Below are positions 18,450 through 26,826 of a stretch of DNA of 64,000 nucleotides, piece by piece (position 1 is the first letter of the stretch; each line of letters starts with the position of its first letter). Source of the DNA: Acidobacteriota bacterium (GTDB lineage Bacteria; Acidobacteriota; Terriglobia; Acidiferrales; UBA7541); assembly GCA_021832085.1 (NCBI GenBank), contig JAKBLM010000013.1, forward strand, positions 1-64,000. Reading direction: 5' to 3'. Below the pieces are notes generated by a model, which saw nothing but the letters and a program-made list of their open reading frames with translations, ran no database searches and was not told the origin of the DNA. Made by a program: the position numbers and the translations under genes.

Positions 18450-19133
18450 GTGGAACGTGTGATTGCGATTGTGGGAGGAACCGGGGCCGAAGGGCTGGGA
18501 CTGGCTCGGCGCTGGGCGCTGGCGGGCGAAACGGTGATCATTGGTTCACGGGATGAGGGGCGAGCGGCCGAGCGCGCCGCCAGGATCGCGAGCACCGTGC
18601 CCGGCGCGCGCATCCAGGGCTGCGAGAACGCGGCGGCAGTGGCCGAGGCGAATGTGGTGGTGCTGACGGTTCCGTTTTTTTCGCAGGCGGGAACGTTGAA
18701 GGGGTTGAAATCGGCTTTCCAGCTAGGCACGATACTGATCGATACCACTGTGCCGCTGGCGGCTACGATTGGCGGTCGCGCGACGCGCACGCTGGGCGTC
18801 TGGCAGGGCTCGGCAGCCGAGCAGGCGGCGGAACTTGTCCCGAAAGGGGTCGCGGTCGCCGCAGCTTTTCACTCACTTTCGGCTGAACTGTTGAACGACG
18901 AGAAGCCAGTTGATTGCGACGTTGTGGTTTGCTCAAACGATGAAACGGCCCGCCGGGTGGCGATGGAACTCGCCGAGAAGATTCCGGGTGTTCGCGCGAT
19001 CAACGCTGGCGCACTCGAAACGGCGCGGTTGGCCGAGCAGTTGACCGCACTGCTGATCGCCATCAATGTGCGCTATAAAGTTCACGCCACAGGGCTCCGC
19101 TTCACCGGTTTGCCTATCCCGCAGGGGAAATAA
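18450..19133 (+). CDS. npdG: F420H2:NADP(+) oxidoreductase (NPDR/Fno family)
   Basis: Transfers hydride between F420 and NADP, so it can supply F420H2. The 227-residue protein has a Rossmann start IAIVGGTGAEGLGLARRWA and a GSRDEGRA segment that fits NADP phosphate binding; the size matches Fno. GTG 18450 is preferred over GTG 18417 because GAGG lies five bases before it. It closes the pyrimidine block about 210 bp after the hydantoinase. Its presence supports F420H2 being used here rather than merely made. Confidence 0.87.
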   Translation: MERVIAIVGGTGAEGLGLARRWALAGETVIIGSRDEGRAAERAARIASTVPGARIQGCENAAAVAEANVVVLTVPFFSQAGTLKGLKSAFQLGTILIDTTVPLAATIGGRATRTLGVWQGSAAEQAAELVPKGVAVAAAFHSLSAELLNDEKPVDCDVVVCSNDETARRVAMELAEKIPGVRAINAGALETARLAEQLTALLIAINVRYKVHATGLRFTGLPIPQGK

Positions 19134-19568
19134 AGAAGTCTAGTAAAGATGGCTGTTCAGCCCGCCGGCGTAAACGAAGAAAGTACCCTTCGAATGACGT
19201 GCCGCGCCGCTGCGCGTCGCCGAGGAGTCAAAAAACCTCGCAGCTTTGTTTCGGAGGCGAACAAGGGCAGCCCTTGCGCTGTTTGGAAGGATTGCCACGC
19301 TCGAGCATCCTCCAGCCGTTTGAAGCCCTGGCGCGGAAACGACACTCCTATGCTGAAAAGAAAGGGTTTGGGCAGGGCCTCGATCGGTCGGGGACCGATA
19401 CTTTCCTCGAGAGGAACCTGACCGCGCAACGCTGGGCGGAGGAGGCGCCGAGCGAAACGCCGCTCGGCCTCGTTTCTCAGGCTGCGGGAGTTTCCCTTTT
19501 GACGGTTGGATCTGGCCAGCCGGACGGTGTTTGCCCCGTCCGGCTGTACCGGACGAAACCGGAAGCTC
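19134..19568. other. Convergent intergenic region with two hairpins
   Basis: No gene is supported. One hairpin lies around 19450-19475 (GCCGAGCG with CGCTCGGC) with T-rich sequence further on. A second, perfect 10-bp stem lies at 19518-19545 (AGCCGGACGG with CCGTCCGGCT). They probably separate the two convergent transcripts. Confidence 0.45.
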
Positions 19569-19958
19569 CTACCCGTTCCAGTAACGCTTGTGGAGGAGCT
19601 GAACGGTCATTGGGCCCTCATGGATCAGGAGAGCCGCGGCGCCTTTTGGACTCTTCAAATAGTTGATGAAGACGGTGTCGCCAGCACGAATTTTGGAAAG
19701 CGGCAGCCGTTCGCCATGCTCATTGGTGAATACGGTCTTGGGGGTGAGCTGCATCACCATCGTGATCTGAGAGGGCAGCTCGAGCACCAAGTGATGCGTC
19801 TTCGGATGCACTTCGGAAACGATGAAAAACTCGTCCCGAATTTCTCGCGAGTTGTTGCCTGCAGGAGAAGCCCAGGCAGCCGGGACGGCCAGAGCAGCCG
19901 CGGCGGCTAACGAGGCAAAAGCAAAGAGGATGCGTTGAAGCAAGCGTTGTCTATTCAT
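19569..19958 (-). CDS. Small exported protein, copy A, coupled to MacB-like permease
   Basis: 129 residues. The signal peptide is MNRQRLLQRILFA plus an alanine-rich core, cleaved near AWA. The mature part of about 95 residues is beta-rich, with TPKTVFTNEHGERLPLSKI and RAGDTVFINYL suggesting a small barrel like the DUF5666/OB type. The ATG lies inside the end of the permease gene (8-bp overlap), so the two are translationally coupled. Function is unknown. Copy B at 21704-22168 has an almost identical signal peptide but a diverged mature part. Confidence 0.72.
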   Translation of the reverse strand: MNRQRLLQRILFAFASLAAAAALAVPAAWASPAGNNSREIRDEFFIVSEVHPKTHHLVLELPSQITMVMQLTPKTVFTNEHGERLPLSKIRAGDTVFINYLKSPKGAAALLIHEGPMTVQLLHKRYWNG

Positions 19959-21168
19959 AGCGTAGCGTCTCGATAGGGTCGAGTTGAGAGGCCTTTTGGG
20001 CCGGGTAGTAGCCGAAAAATATACCCACAGCCGCCGAAAACCCGACGGCAGTGACCACGGCGACGAATGGAATCTGAGTGGGCCATTGGAGCATTCCGGA
20101 GACAAGGGCCGAGAGCACCGTGCCCCCGACAATACCTGCCGCTCCGCCAATCAGGCAGATCACCATCGCCTCGCTGAGGAATTGCCAGCGAACATCGCGC
20201 CGGGTTGCGCCCACGGCACGGCGCACGCCGATCTCGCGGCGGCGCTCGGTGACCGAAACGAGCATAATGTTCATGATTCCGATCCCGCCCACGAGCAGGG
20301 AGATAGCCGCGATGCTAGCCAGCAGCAACGCCATGGTGTTAGCGGCTTGCATCCTTGCTTGGATAAACTCCTGCGGGCTGCGAATGATGAAGTCGTTGGG
20401 CTGATTTGGCCGAAGCTTGTGCCGCAGCCGCAAAAGCGCCGTGATCTGCTGGATGGCCGGTTGAATGGCTTGAGAACTGATGGCCGAAGCCATCATGAAA
20501 TGTACCCAGTAAATTCCTATGATCTTCTTTTGCAGCGTGCTGTACGGCGCCATGATGGTGTCGTCCTGATCTTGTCCCCAGGGGCTCAGGCCTTTGGCCC
20601 GCAGCTCACCTATTACAACGAAGGGAAGATTGCCGATGCGGATGACTTTGCCGACGGGGTCTTCGACGCCGAAAAGATGCTTCGCGACTGTCTGGCCGAT
20701 GTCGCAAACGTTGGCTGCGTCATGAACGTCTTCTTGTGTAATCGGCGCGCCGCGTCGAATGCTCCAGTTGGTGATCTGGTAATAATCGGCGCCGATTCCT
20801 CGCACGTGCGTAAACCAATTCTGGCCTTCATAGACCACCTGCGCACCGGTTCCTACGACGGGGCTAATCGCTTTAATCAGGGGGATTTCGCGCTTGATTG
20901 CCACAGCATCGGAAGGGAGCAATGTCTTCGTTGCTTCGGCGCCCATGTGAACCCCTCCGCGGTTGACACTCCCTGCCTCGATGAAGATCAGGTTTGAGCC
21001 CAGTTTGCTGATTTGCTGAGTGACTTGGTGCGAGGCGCCTTCCCCAATCGCGACCGCGCAAATCACTGCTGCCACGCCGATGATGATGCCCAGCATGGTA
21101 AGCGCGGTGCGCATCTTGTTGGCGGCGAGGGCCTGCAGCGAACTGCGCATGACTTCGCGAGCGTTCAT
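19951..21168 (-). CDS. MacB-type ABC transporter permease, copy A
   Basis: A 405-residue MacB/FtsX-like permease without a fused ATPase. TM1 is at about 20-45, a large periplasmic domain at about 50-275, and three TM helices at the C-terminus. The conserved cytoplasmic RRREIGVRRAVGATRRDV loop normally contacts the ATPase. GGAGG lies seven bases before ATG 21168. The C-terminal third is almost identical to copy B (22161-23378), also at DNA level, while the periplasmic domains differ. No ATP-binding subunit is encoded nearby. Confidence 0.88.
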   Translation of the reverse strand: MNAREVMRSSLQALAANKMRTALTMLGIIIGVAAVICAVAIGEGASHQVTQQISKLGSNLIFIEAGSVNRGGVHMGAEATKTLLPSDAVAIKREIPLIKAISPVVGTGAQVVYEGQNWFTHVRGIGADYYQITNWSIRRGAPITQEDVHDAANVCDIGQTVAKHLFGVEDPVGKVIRIGNLPFVVIGELRAKGLSPWGQDQDDTIMAPYSTLQKKIIGIYWVHFMMASAISSQAIQPAIQQITALLRLRHKLRPNQPNDFIIRSPQEFIQARMQAANTMALLLASIAAISLLVGGIGIMNIMLVSVTERRREIGVRRAVGATRRDVRWQFLSEAMVICLIGGAAGIVGGTVLSALVSGMLQWPTQIPFVAVVTAVGFSAAVGIFFGYYPAQKASQLDPIETLRYE

Positions 21169-21703
21169 AGTGCTACCTCCAAATGGCGGGTGGGCTGCCC
21201 GCGATTCATTTGTCAAAAAGGCTTCACGACAGCGCCTCGCTGCTCGCGAGTCCAAAACAGAGCGTCGATCGGGGCACCGGCCGGTGTTCAAGCCAAAGAA
21301 CGGGGATTTCGGGTCGGATTGGCTGCGATGGAACCGGCATCAAGCACTCCGAAAAGATACCGGAATTACCAGTGTCGAGCCGAAGGACCTCGGGTGCGCC
21401 CACACAATCACTCTCCGGCGTCTCAACGCGCCTATATGCTTGGATGCGTCGGAGGGTCCCCACAGCGGTTTCCCTGTGTCGTGAAGCCCTAGTTCTTAAA
21501 ACAGCTGGCATCTGGTACCTGCCCCCAACGCCTGCCGCATCCGCTGGCACCCAGACTGCCCATCCGGCACACCGGATGGAGAGGTGAAGCATGATCCTAC
21601 CGGTCGGCCCGGACCATTGCCCGTGTTAACCGATCGAGAACGAAGAAGGCCGCCGCGCCCATGGGCGGCCTGACCGGCGGCTCGATGGCCGCCGGCCGGA
21701 AAT
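21169..21703. other. Spacer between the two permease units
   Basis: 535 bp without a supported gene. The part next to copy B holds two GC-rich hairpins (21648-21695), listed separately. The part before copy A shows no clear promoter that I can defend. Confidence 0.4.
21648..21695 (-). terminator. Paired GC-rich hairpins after copy B of the small exported protein
   Basis: On the minus strand, just after the stop at 21704, come GCCGCCGG/CCGGCGGC arms (21674-21695) and then GGCCGCC/GGCGGCC arms (21648-21670), followed by TTCTTCG. They may end or attenuate the transcript before copy A. Confidence 0.45.
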
Positions 21704-22168
21704 TCATCTACCCTGCCGGACTTTGGTGGGCTCAGGGTGCGTGAGCACCTTGGGTGGCAGCGGCGGCGGAATCGGAACGGCATAGCCCTTCAGGTAGCGC
21801 CGGTGCAGCTCCTGGACGGTCATCGGTCCCAAGCGAATCTTCGTGGCGACTTGGCCGGAAGCCGTGGAGACGGAAGTAATGTAGACGGTGTCACCCGAGC
21901 GGAGCTGCTTGATGTCCATGCGCTGGCCCTTTTCGCCGACAATCAAAGTCTTGTCGTTGACTTTCATGGTGAGGGTGACCTCGGTGGGCAGCTTGAGAAC
22001 CATCTGATGCTTAGGCACATCCACCGAAGAGATGATGAAAAACTGGTCGCGAGTCTGCTTGGCGGCACCGTTCTGGGCGGCCCAGACTGCCGGCACGGCC
22101 AGCGCGGCCGCGGCAGCAAGCGAGCCAGAAGCAAAGAGGATACGTTGAAGCAAGCGTTGTCTATTCAT
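21704..22168 (-). CDS. Small exported protein, copy B, coupled to MacB-like permease
   Basis: 154 residues. It starts with the same MNRQRLLQRILFA signal peptide as copy A. The mature part follows the same plan (TLTMKVNDKTLIVGEKGQR, LRSGDTVYITSV, GPMTVQELHRRYLKG) but with many substitutions, and it has an extra proline-rich tail of about 25 residues (PIPPPLPPK). It overlaps the end of the upstream permease by 8 bp exactly as in copy A. Function is unknown; a periplasmic partner of the permease is the natural inference. Confidence 0.72.
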   Translation of the reverse strand: MNRQRLLQRILFASGSLAAAAALAVPAVWAAQNGAAKQTRDQFFIISSVDVPKHQMVLKLPTEVTLTMKVNDKTLIVGEKGQRMDIKQLRSGDTVYITSVSTASGQVATKIRLGPMTVQELHRRYLKGYAVPIPPPLPPKVLTHPEPTKVRQGR

Positions 22169-23378
22169 AGCGTAGCGTCTCGATAGGGTCGAGTTGAGAG
22201 GCCTTTTGGGCCGGGTAGTAGCCGAAAAATATACCCACAGCCGCCGAAAACCCAACGGCAATGACCACGGCGACGAACGGAATCTGAGTGGGCCATTTGA
22301 GCATTCCGGAGACAAGGGCCGAGAGCACCGTGCCCCCGACAATTCCTACCGCTCCGCCAATCAGGCAGATCACCATCGCCTCGCTGAGGAATTGCCAGCG
22401 AACATCGCGCCGGGTTGCGCCCACGGCACGGCGCACGCCGATCTCGCGGCGGCGCTCGGTGACCGAAACGAGCATAATGTTCATGATTCCGATCCCGCCC
22501 ACGAGCAGGGAGATAGCCGCGATGCTAGCCAGCAGCAACGCCATGGTGTTAGCGGCTTGCATCCTTGCTTGGATCAGCTCCTCCGGGCTGCGAATCATGA
22601 AGTCGTTAGGCTGATTTGGCCGAAGCTTATGCCGCAGCCGCAAAAGCGCCGTGATCTGCTGGATGGCCGGTTGAATGGCTTGAGAACTGATGGCCGACGC
22701 CATCATGAAGTGCACCCAGTAGACCCCGAGGATCTTCTTCTGCACCGTGGTGTAGGGAGCCATGATGACGTCGTCCTGATCTTGTCCCCAGGGGCTGAGG
22801 CCTTTGGCTTGCAGTTCGCCCTTTACGAGGAAGGGAAGACTGCCGATCCGGACGACCTTGCCAACGGGATCCTCGGTGCCGAAGAGATTCTTCGCGACCG
22901 TCTGGCCGATATCGCAAACGTTGGCTGCGTCATGAACGTCCTCTGGTGCAATCGGCGCGCCGCGTTGAATGCTCCAGTTGCGGATCTCGTAATAATCGGC
23001 GCTGATCCCCTGCACCTGAGTGGACCAGTTTTCGCCGCTGTAGACCACCTGAGCATGGGTCCCCAGGGAGGGGCTGATCGCCTTTATCAGGGGGATTTCG
23101 CGCTTGATTGCCTCGGCATCGGAAGGGAGCAATGTCTTCGTTGCTTGGGCGCCCATGTGAACTCCTCCCCGGTTCACACTCCCTGCCTCGATGAAGATCA
23201 TGTTCTCGCCCAGTTTGCTGATCTGATCAGCGACTTGGTGCGAGGCACCTTCCCCGATCGCGACCGCGCAAATCACTGCTGCCACGCCGATGATGATGCC
23301 CAGCATGGTGAGCGCGGTGCGCATCTTGTTGGCCGCAAGCGCCTGGAGCGACGTGCGCATCACTTCACGTCCGTTCAT
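22161..23378 (-). CDS. MacB-type ABC transporter permease, copy B
   Basis: 405 residues, with the same topology as copy A: one N-terminal TM, a periplasmic domain, then three TM helices and the RRREIGVRRAVGATRRDV coupling segment. Differences from copy A are concentrated in the periplasmic part (about residues 50-285), for example SPSLGTHAQVVYSGENW against SPVVGTGAQVVYEGQNW. The last third is nearly invariant. It follows the MacA-like adaptor gene at 177 bp. The ATPase subunit must come from elsewhere. Confidence 0.88.
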   Translation of the reverse strand: MNGREVMRTSLQALAANKMRTALTMLGIIIGVAAVICAVAIGEGASHQVADQISKLGENMIFIEAGSVNRGGVHMGAQATKTLLPSDAEAIKREIPLIKAISPSLGTHAQVVYSGENWSTQVQGISADYYEIRNWSIQRGAPIAPEDVHDAANVCDIGQTVAKNLFGTEDPVGKVVRIGSLPFLVKGELQAKGLSPWGQDQDDVIMAPYTTVQKKILGVYWVHFMMASAISSQAIQPAIQQITALLRLRHKLRPNQPNDFMIRSPEELIQARMQAANTMALLLASIAAISLLVGGIGIMNIMLVSVTERRREIGVRRAVGATRRDVRWQFLSEAMVICLIGGAVGIVGGTVLSALVSGMLKWPTQIPFVAVVIAVGFSAAVGIFFGYYPAQKASQLDPIETLRYE

Positions 23379-23555
23379 CGCCCTGACTCCTTTGTCGTGC
23401 CAATGACCGCCGTCGCATTGGGAGTTATCCTTGCGCCACCCGGCCGAGGCCGACCCAAAAAACAGGCAGGTTCGGCGCCGGCGGAATCCAACTTATGTGT
23501 CCAATACTTTGCTCGTTCCCTGCCTGAGTCCTCCGGCCGGTTCGTTCGCTCGGAT

Positions 23556-24908
23556 TTAGAAGCCTGGACCGCGCGGGCGGAGTTTCGCGCCAGAGGTCTG
23601 GCTGGTGATGATAGTTTCGCCTTCATGCAAATTGCCTTGAACGATCTGCGTATGGTTGAAATCGCTCAATCCGGTTTGAGCCGCGACTGGAATCGGCGAG
23701 TTCCCTTGCCCAAGTGTCCAGACGACCCGCCATCCGCCCACGTGCGTTGTGTAAGCTTTACGAGGGATACGGTACTTGGCGTAGAGCGCGTGAATCTGAT
23801 TTGCGGGCAAACTTGGCGTAAAAATCAGCGAAGCGTTGGGGACCTCGAGCGTGTTGCTCGCGTGGCCGACGGGGATGGTCACATATGCGGTTTCCCCGGG
23901 TAGCAGTTTTTCCAGGGGATTGTTGAAGTCAATGACCACGCTATAGGTGACGACGTTTTGCACGATGGTGGGGTTGAGGCGGATGGAATTGACGCGGCCG
24001 TGGAAAGTTTCGTTCGGGAAGGCATCGACCTGGAAGGTGCAGGGCGCGCCCGCGACGATGTGGCCGGTGTTGGATTCGTCGACCTGAGCGGCGACCTGCA
24101 TGCGCCTGAGATCCTGGGCAACGCTGAAAAGCGTCTGGGCTTGCAGGGAAGAAGCGACGGCCTGACCGACGTCGATACCACGGGAAACGACCACGCCGTC
24201 GATCGGGGAGACGATGGTGGTGTACCGGAGGTTGGTTTCCGCCTGCTGGACATTGCCCTCGGCGGCCTCGACCTGCGCTTTCGCCTGCAGGATCTGAGCC
24301 TCAACCTGCTTGATCTGTGCCTTGGCTTGGTTGACATGGGCTTCGTCAGCAACGACCGTGGCTTCGGCTTGGCCCAGCGTCGACTGGACCTGCTGGTCGG
24401 AATCGATCGAGATGATGCCTTCTTTATAAAGATTCCGGTTGCGCTTTGCGTTGAGCTTGACGTATTCGAGGTTGGCCTTGTCCTTTTGGACATCGGCCTC
24501 ATACGTGGCCACGGCCGCGCGCGAAGCAGTCAGGTTGGCTTCGAGGTTCTTCAAATTCGCTTTGGCGCTGGCCAAGTTGCCCTGGGCGGTGAGCACCTGG
24601 GCTTCATACATCGCGGGATCGATCTGCGCGAGCACCTGGCCGGCTTTCACGTGGGTATTGAAATCGGCAAAGATGTATTTGACGTTGCCGGAGACGTAGG
24701 AACCGACAGGCGCGGTGGTGAGAGGGTCGATTTGGCCGGTGGCCTGGACGATTGCGGTAATATTGCCACGCCCGACCTTGCCGGTCAAAAAGGTGGCCTT
24801 GTCGCCCTTCTTGCCCAGCACCATCCCCGTCAGGGCCACCGCAACTGCCAGCGCGATGATGATGGTTGCGAGTTTCTTGTGTTGTTTCACAAATTCGGGT
24901 ACCTGCAT
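23556..24908 (-). CDS. MacA/HlyD-family periplasmic adaptor protein
   Basis: A 450-residue membrane-fusion protein that would link an inner-membrane transporter to an outer-membrane channel. A single N-terminal TM lies at about 13-32. It is followed by a split lipoyl domain (VGSYVSGNVKYIFADFNTHV and later SPIDGVVVSRGIDVGQAV), a long alpha-helical hairpin rich in Ala, Gln and Lys (about 85-225), and beta-barrel domains. GAGGAA lies before ATG 24908. It is the first gene of the minus-strand transport unit with two permeases. No outer-membrane TolC is encoded nearby. Confidence 0.9.
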   Translation of the reverse strand: MQVPEFVKQHKKLATIIIALAVAVALTGMVLGKKGDKATFLTGKVGRGNITAIVQATGQIDPLTTAPVGSYVSGNVKYIFADFNTHVKAGQVLAQIDPAMYEAQVLTAQGNLASAKANLKNLEANLTASRAAVATYEADVQKDKANLEYVKLNAKRNRNLYKEGIISIDSDQQVQSTLGQAEATVVADEAHVNQAKAQIKQVEAQILQAKAQVEAAEGNVQQAETNLRYTTIVSPIDGVVVSRGIDVGQAVASSLQAQTLFSVAQDLRRMQVAAQVDESNTGHIVAGAPCTFQVDAFPNETFHGRVNSIRLNPTIVQNVVTYSVVIDFNNPLEKLLPGETAYVTIPVGHASNTLEVPNASLIFTPSLPANQIHALYAKYRIPRKAYTTHVGGWRVVWTLGQGNSPIPVAAQTGLSDFNHTQIVQGNLHEGETIITSQTSGAKLRPRGPGF

Positions 24909-25221
24909 CCGCGTTCCTCAGGTGACCTCAAAGAGGGATTCTTGGAACTTTCCTTCGTTTAGTATGACACGCGCCGTGAGAATCCGGTTGCGGCCAGTCT
25001 GCCAACCGGTTCCGGGCCCGAATGGCCCACAAAAACGGAGCGGGAACCACTTTCCATACGTTTCGTAAGACGTCTTCACCCCCTTTCCGGTTCCTCCCCT
25101 TTCGGATTTTGTTTGGGGGCCCGGGCGCCGGCTGGTTTTGGCCGGTTGGCGGCCTCGCGTGATAGAGTTCCTAACCATGCAATCTGAGCCGGGTTGGGAG
25201 ACCCGCGAAAGGAAATCGAGA

Positions 25222-26670
25222 GTGGCATACCGCAATCTAAAGGAATTCCTGGCGCGCCTGGAGCGGACAAACGAACTGAAACGGATCTCCGTGGAAGTGG
25301 ATCCGGTCCTGGAAATCACCGAAATCGCTGACCGCGTTGTGAAGGCCGGCGGGCCGGCGCTGCTCTTCGAGCGGCCCAAGGGCTCCGCGGTGCCGGTGGT
25401 GATCAACCTTTTGGGGAACATGCGCCGGCTGAATCTCGCGCTCGAGGTGGGCCAAGTGGACGAGATCGCGCAGCGAATTCGGTCGCTGATGGATCTGCCG
25501 CAGCCCGAGGGCATGCTCGACAAGCTGAAGCTGGTCGGCCGGCTGCGCGAGTTGGATTCAGCGTTTCCGAAGACGGTGAAGAGCGGGCCGTGCCAGGAGG
25601 TGGTGAAGCGAGAAAACTTCTCCCTCGAGGAGTTTCCGATCCTGAAATGCTGGCCTGGCGACGGCGGACGGTACATTACCTGGCCGCTGGTGGTGACGTG
25701 CGATCCGGCCAATGGGCGGCGGAATGTCGGCGTCTACCGGATGCAGGTGCTCGACGAGCGAACGACGGCCATGCACTGGCAGACGCAGAAGCACGGCGCG
25801 GAGCATTTCCGCCAGGCGCGGGACGAACAGAAACCGCGGATGGATGTCGCGGTCGCGATCGGCGCCGACCCGGCAACCGCCCTTGCCGGTGTTCTGCCCG
25901 CTCCTCCAGGCATGGACGAGATGATGCTGGCCGGGTTCCTGCGGCGGGAGCCGGTGGAGATGGTGAAGTGCGTGACCGTCGACCTGGAAGTGCCTGCCGA
26001 ATCCGAGATCGTGCTCGAGGGCTACGTGGAACCGAGCGACTTGCGCACGGAAGGGCCGTTTGGCGACCACACCGGCTTTTATTCCCTCGAGGGGCAGTAT
26101 CCGGCTTTCCACGTCACCTGCGTAACGCACAGGCGCGAGCCGCTTTATCTGACGACGATCGTAGGGCGGCCGCCGCAAGAGGACTACTTCATGGGCTACG
26201 CGGTGGAACGGATGTTTCTGCCGCTGATGCAGATGGCACACCCGGAGATCGTCGATGTCTCGATGCCGGTGGAGGGGATTTTCACGAACCTGATGATCGT
26301 GGCAATCCGGAAATCGTACGCGGGACAGGCACGCAAGATCATGCATGCGATCTGGTCGATGGGCCAGGCGATGCTGACGAAGGTGGTCGTCGTGGTCGAC
26401 CATGATGTCGATGTGCAGAACCCGGCCGAGGTGGTCTGGAAGGCGCTCTGCGCCATCGACCCCGAGCGCGACGTGGAATTCGTGCTCGGCCCACTCGACA
26501 CCCTGGATCACGCCGCCCGGCTGCAGGACTTCGGATCGAAAATGGGCATCGACGCCACACGAAAATGGCCAGAGGAGGGTTTTGCCCGGCCCTGGCCAGC
26601 CGAAATCAAGATGGATGCCGCGGTAAAAGCGCGCGTCGACAGCTTGTGGGTGAAACTCGGGCTGAAATGA
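25222..26670 (+). CDS. UbiD-family prenyl-FMN-dependent (de)carboxylase
   Basis: A 482-residue UbiD-type decarboxylase. The family start AYRNLKEFLARLERTNELKRI, the central NVGVYRMQVLDE and TAMHWQ region that binds prenyl-FMN and metal, and the signature TEGPFGDHTGFYS are present. Substrates in the family range from 4-hydroxy-3-polyprenylbenzoate (menaquinone/ubiquinone synthesis) to aromatic acids; the substrate here is not evident. I prefer GTG 25222, with AAAGGA eight bases upstream; ATG 25177 is an alternative. UbiX, needed for the cofactor, is not in the window. Confidence 0.87.
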   Translation: MAYRNLKEFLARLERTNELKRISVEVDPVLEITEIADRVVKAGGPALLFERPKGSAVPVVINLLGNMRRLNLALEVGQVDEIAQRIRSLMDLPQPEGMLDKLKLVGRLRELDSAFPKTVKSGPCQEVVKRENFSLEEFPILKCWPGDGGRYITWPLVVTCDPANGRRNVGVYRMQVLDERTTAMHWQTQKHGAEHFRQARDEQKPRMDVAVAIGADPATALAGVLPAPPGMDEMMLAGFLRREPVEMVKCVTVDLEVPAESEIVLEGYVEPSDLRTEGPFGDHTGFYSLEGQYPAFHVTCVTHRREPLYLTTIVGRPPQEDYFMGYAVERMFLPLMQMAHPEIVDVSMPVEGIFTNLMIVAIRKSYAGQARKIMHAIWSMGQAMLTKVVVVVDHDVDVQNPAEVVWKALCAIDPERDVEFVLGPLDTLDHAARLQDFGSKMGIDATRKWPEEGFARPWPAEIKMDAAVKARVDSLWVKLGLK

Positions 26671-26826
26671 ACCGGGCGAAGCCCGACGTCAGGTTTCGGC
26701 TCTGGTGCGTTGCCGGCGAGGGCCGGTAAGGAACCGGTGGCGAGGAGGGTGGAATCCTCAGTTTTCGCGTTTTTTCGAGGCCCGTACGGCTGAGGGACGT
26801 TGTATCCCCCCGGCCCGTGAGCACGG

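Noticed and set aside
19199..19666. 155-residue plus-strand frame after the F420H2:NADP oxidoreductase gene
   Set aside because: No domain and no ribosome site; it crosses two hairpins and the end of the opposite gene.
22194..23903. 569-residue plus-strand open frame across permease copy B and the adaptor gene
   Set aside because: Opposite strand of well-supported membrane genes; His/Asp-rich composition typical of antisense GC-rich frames.
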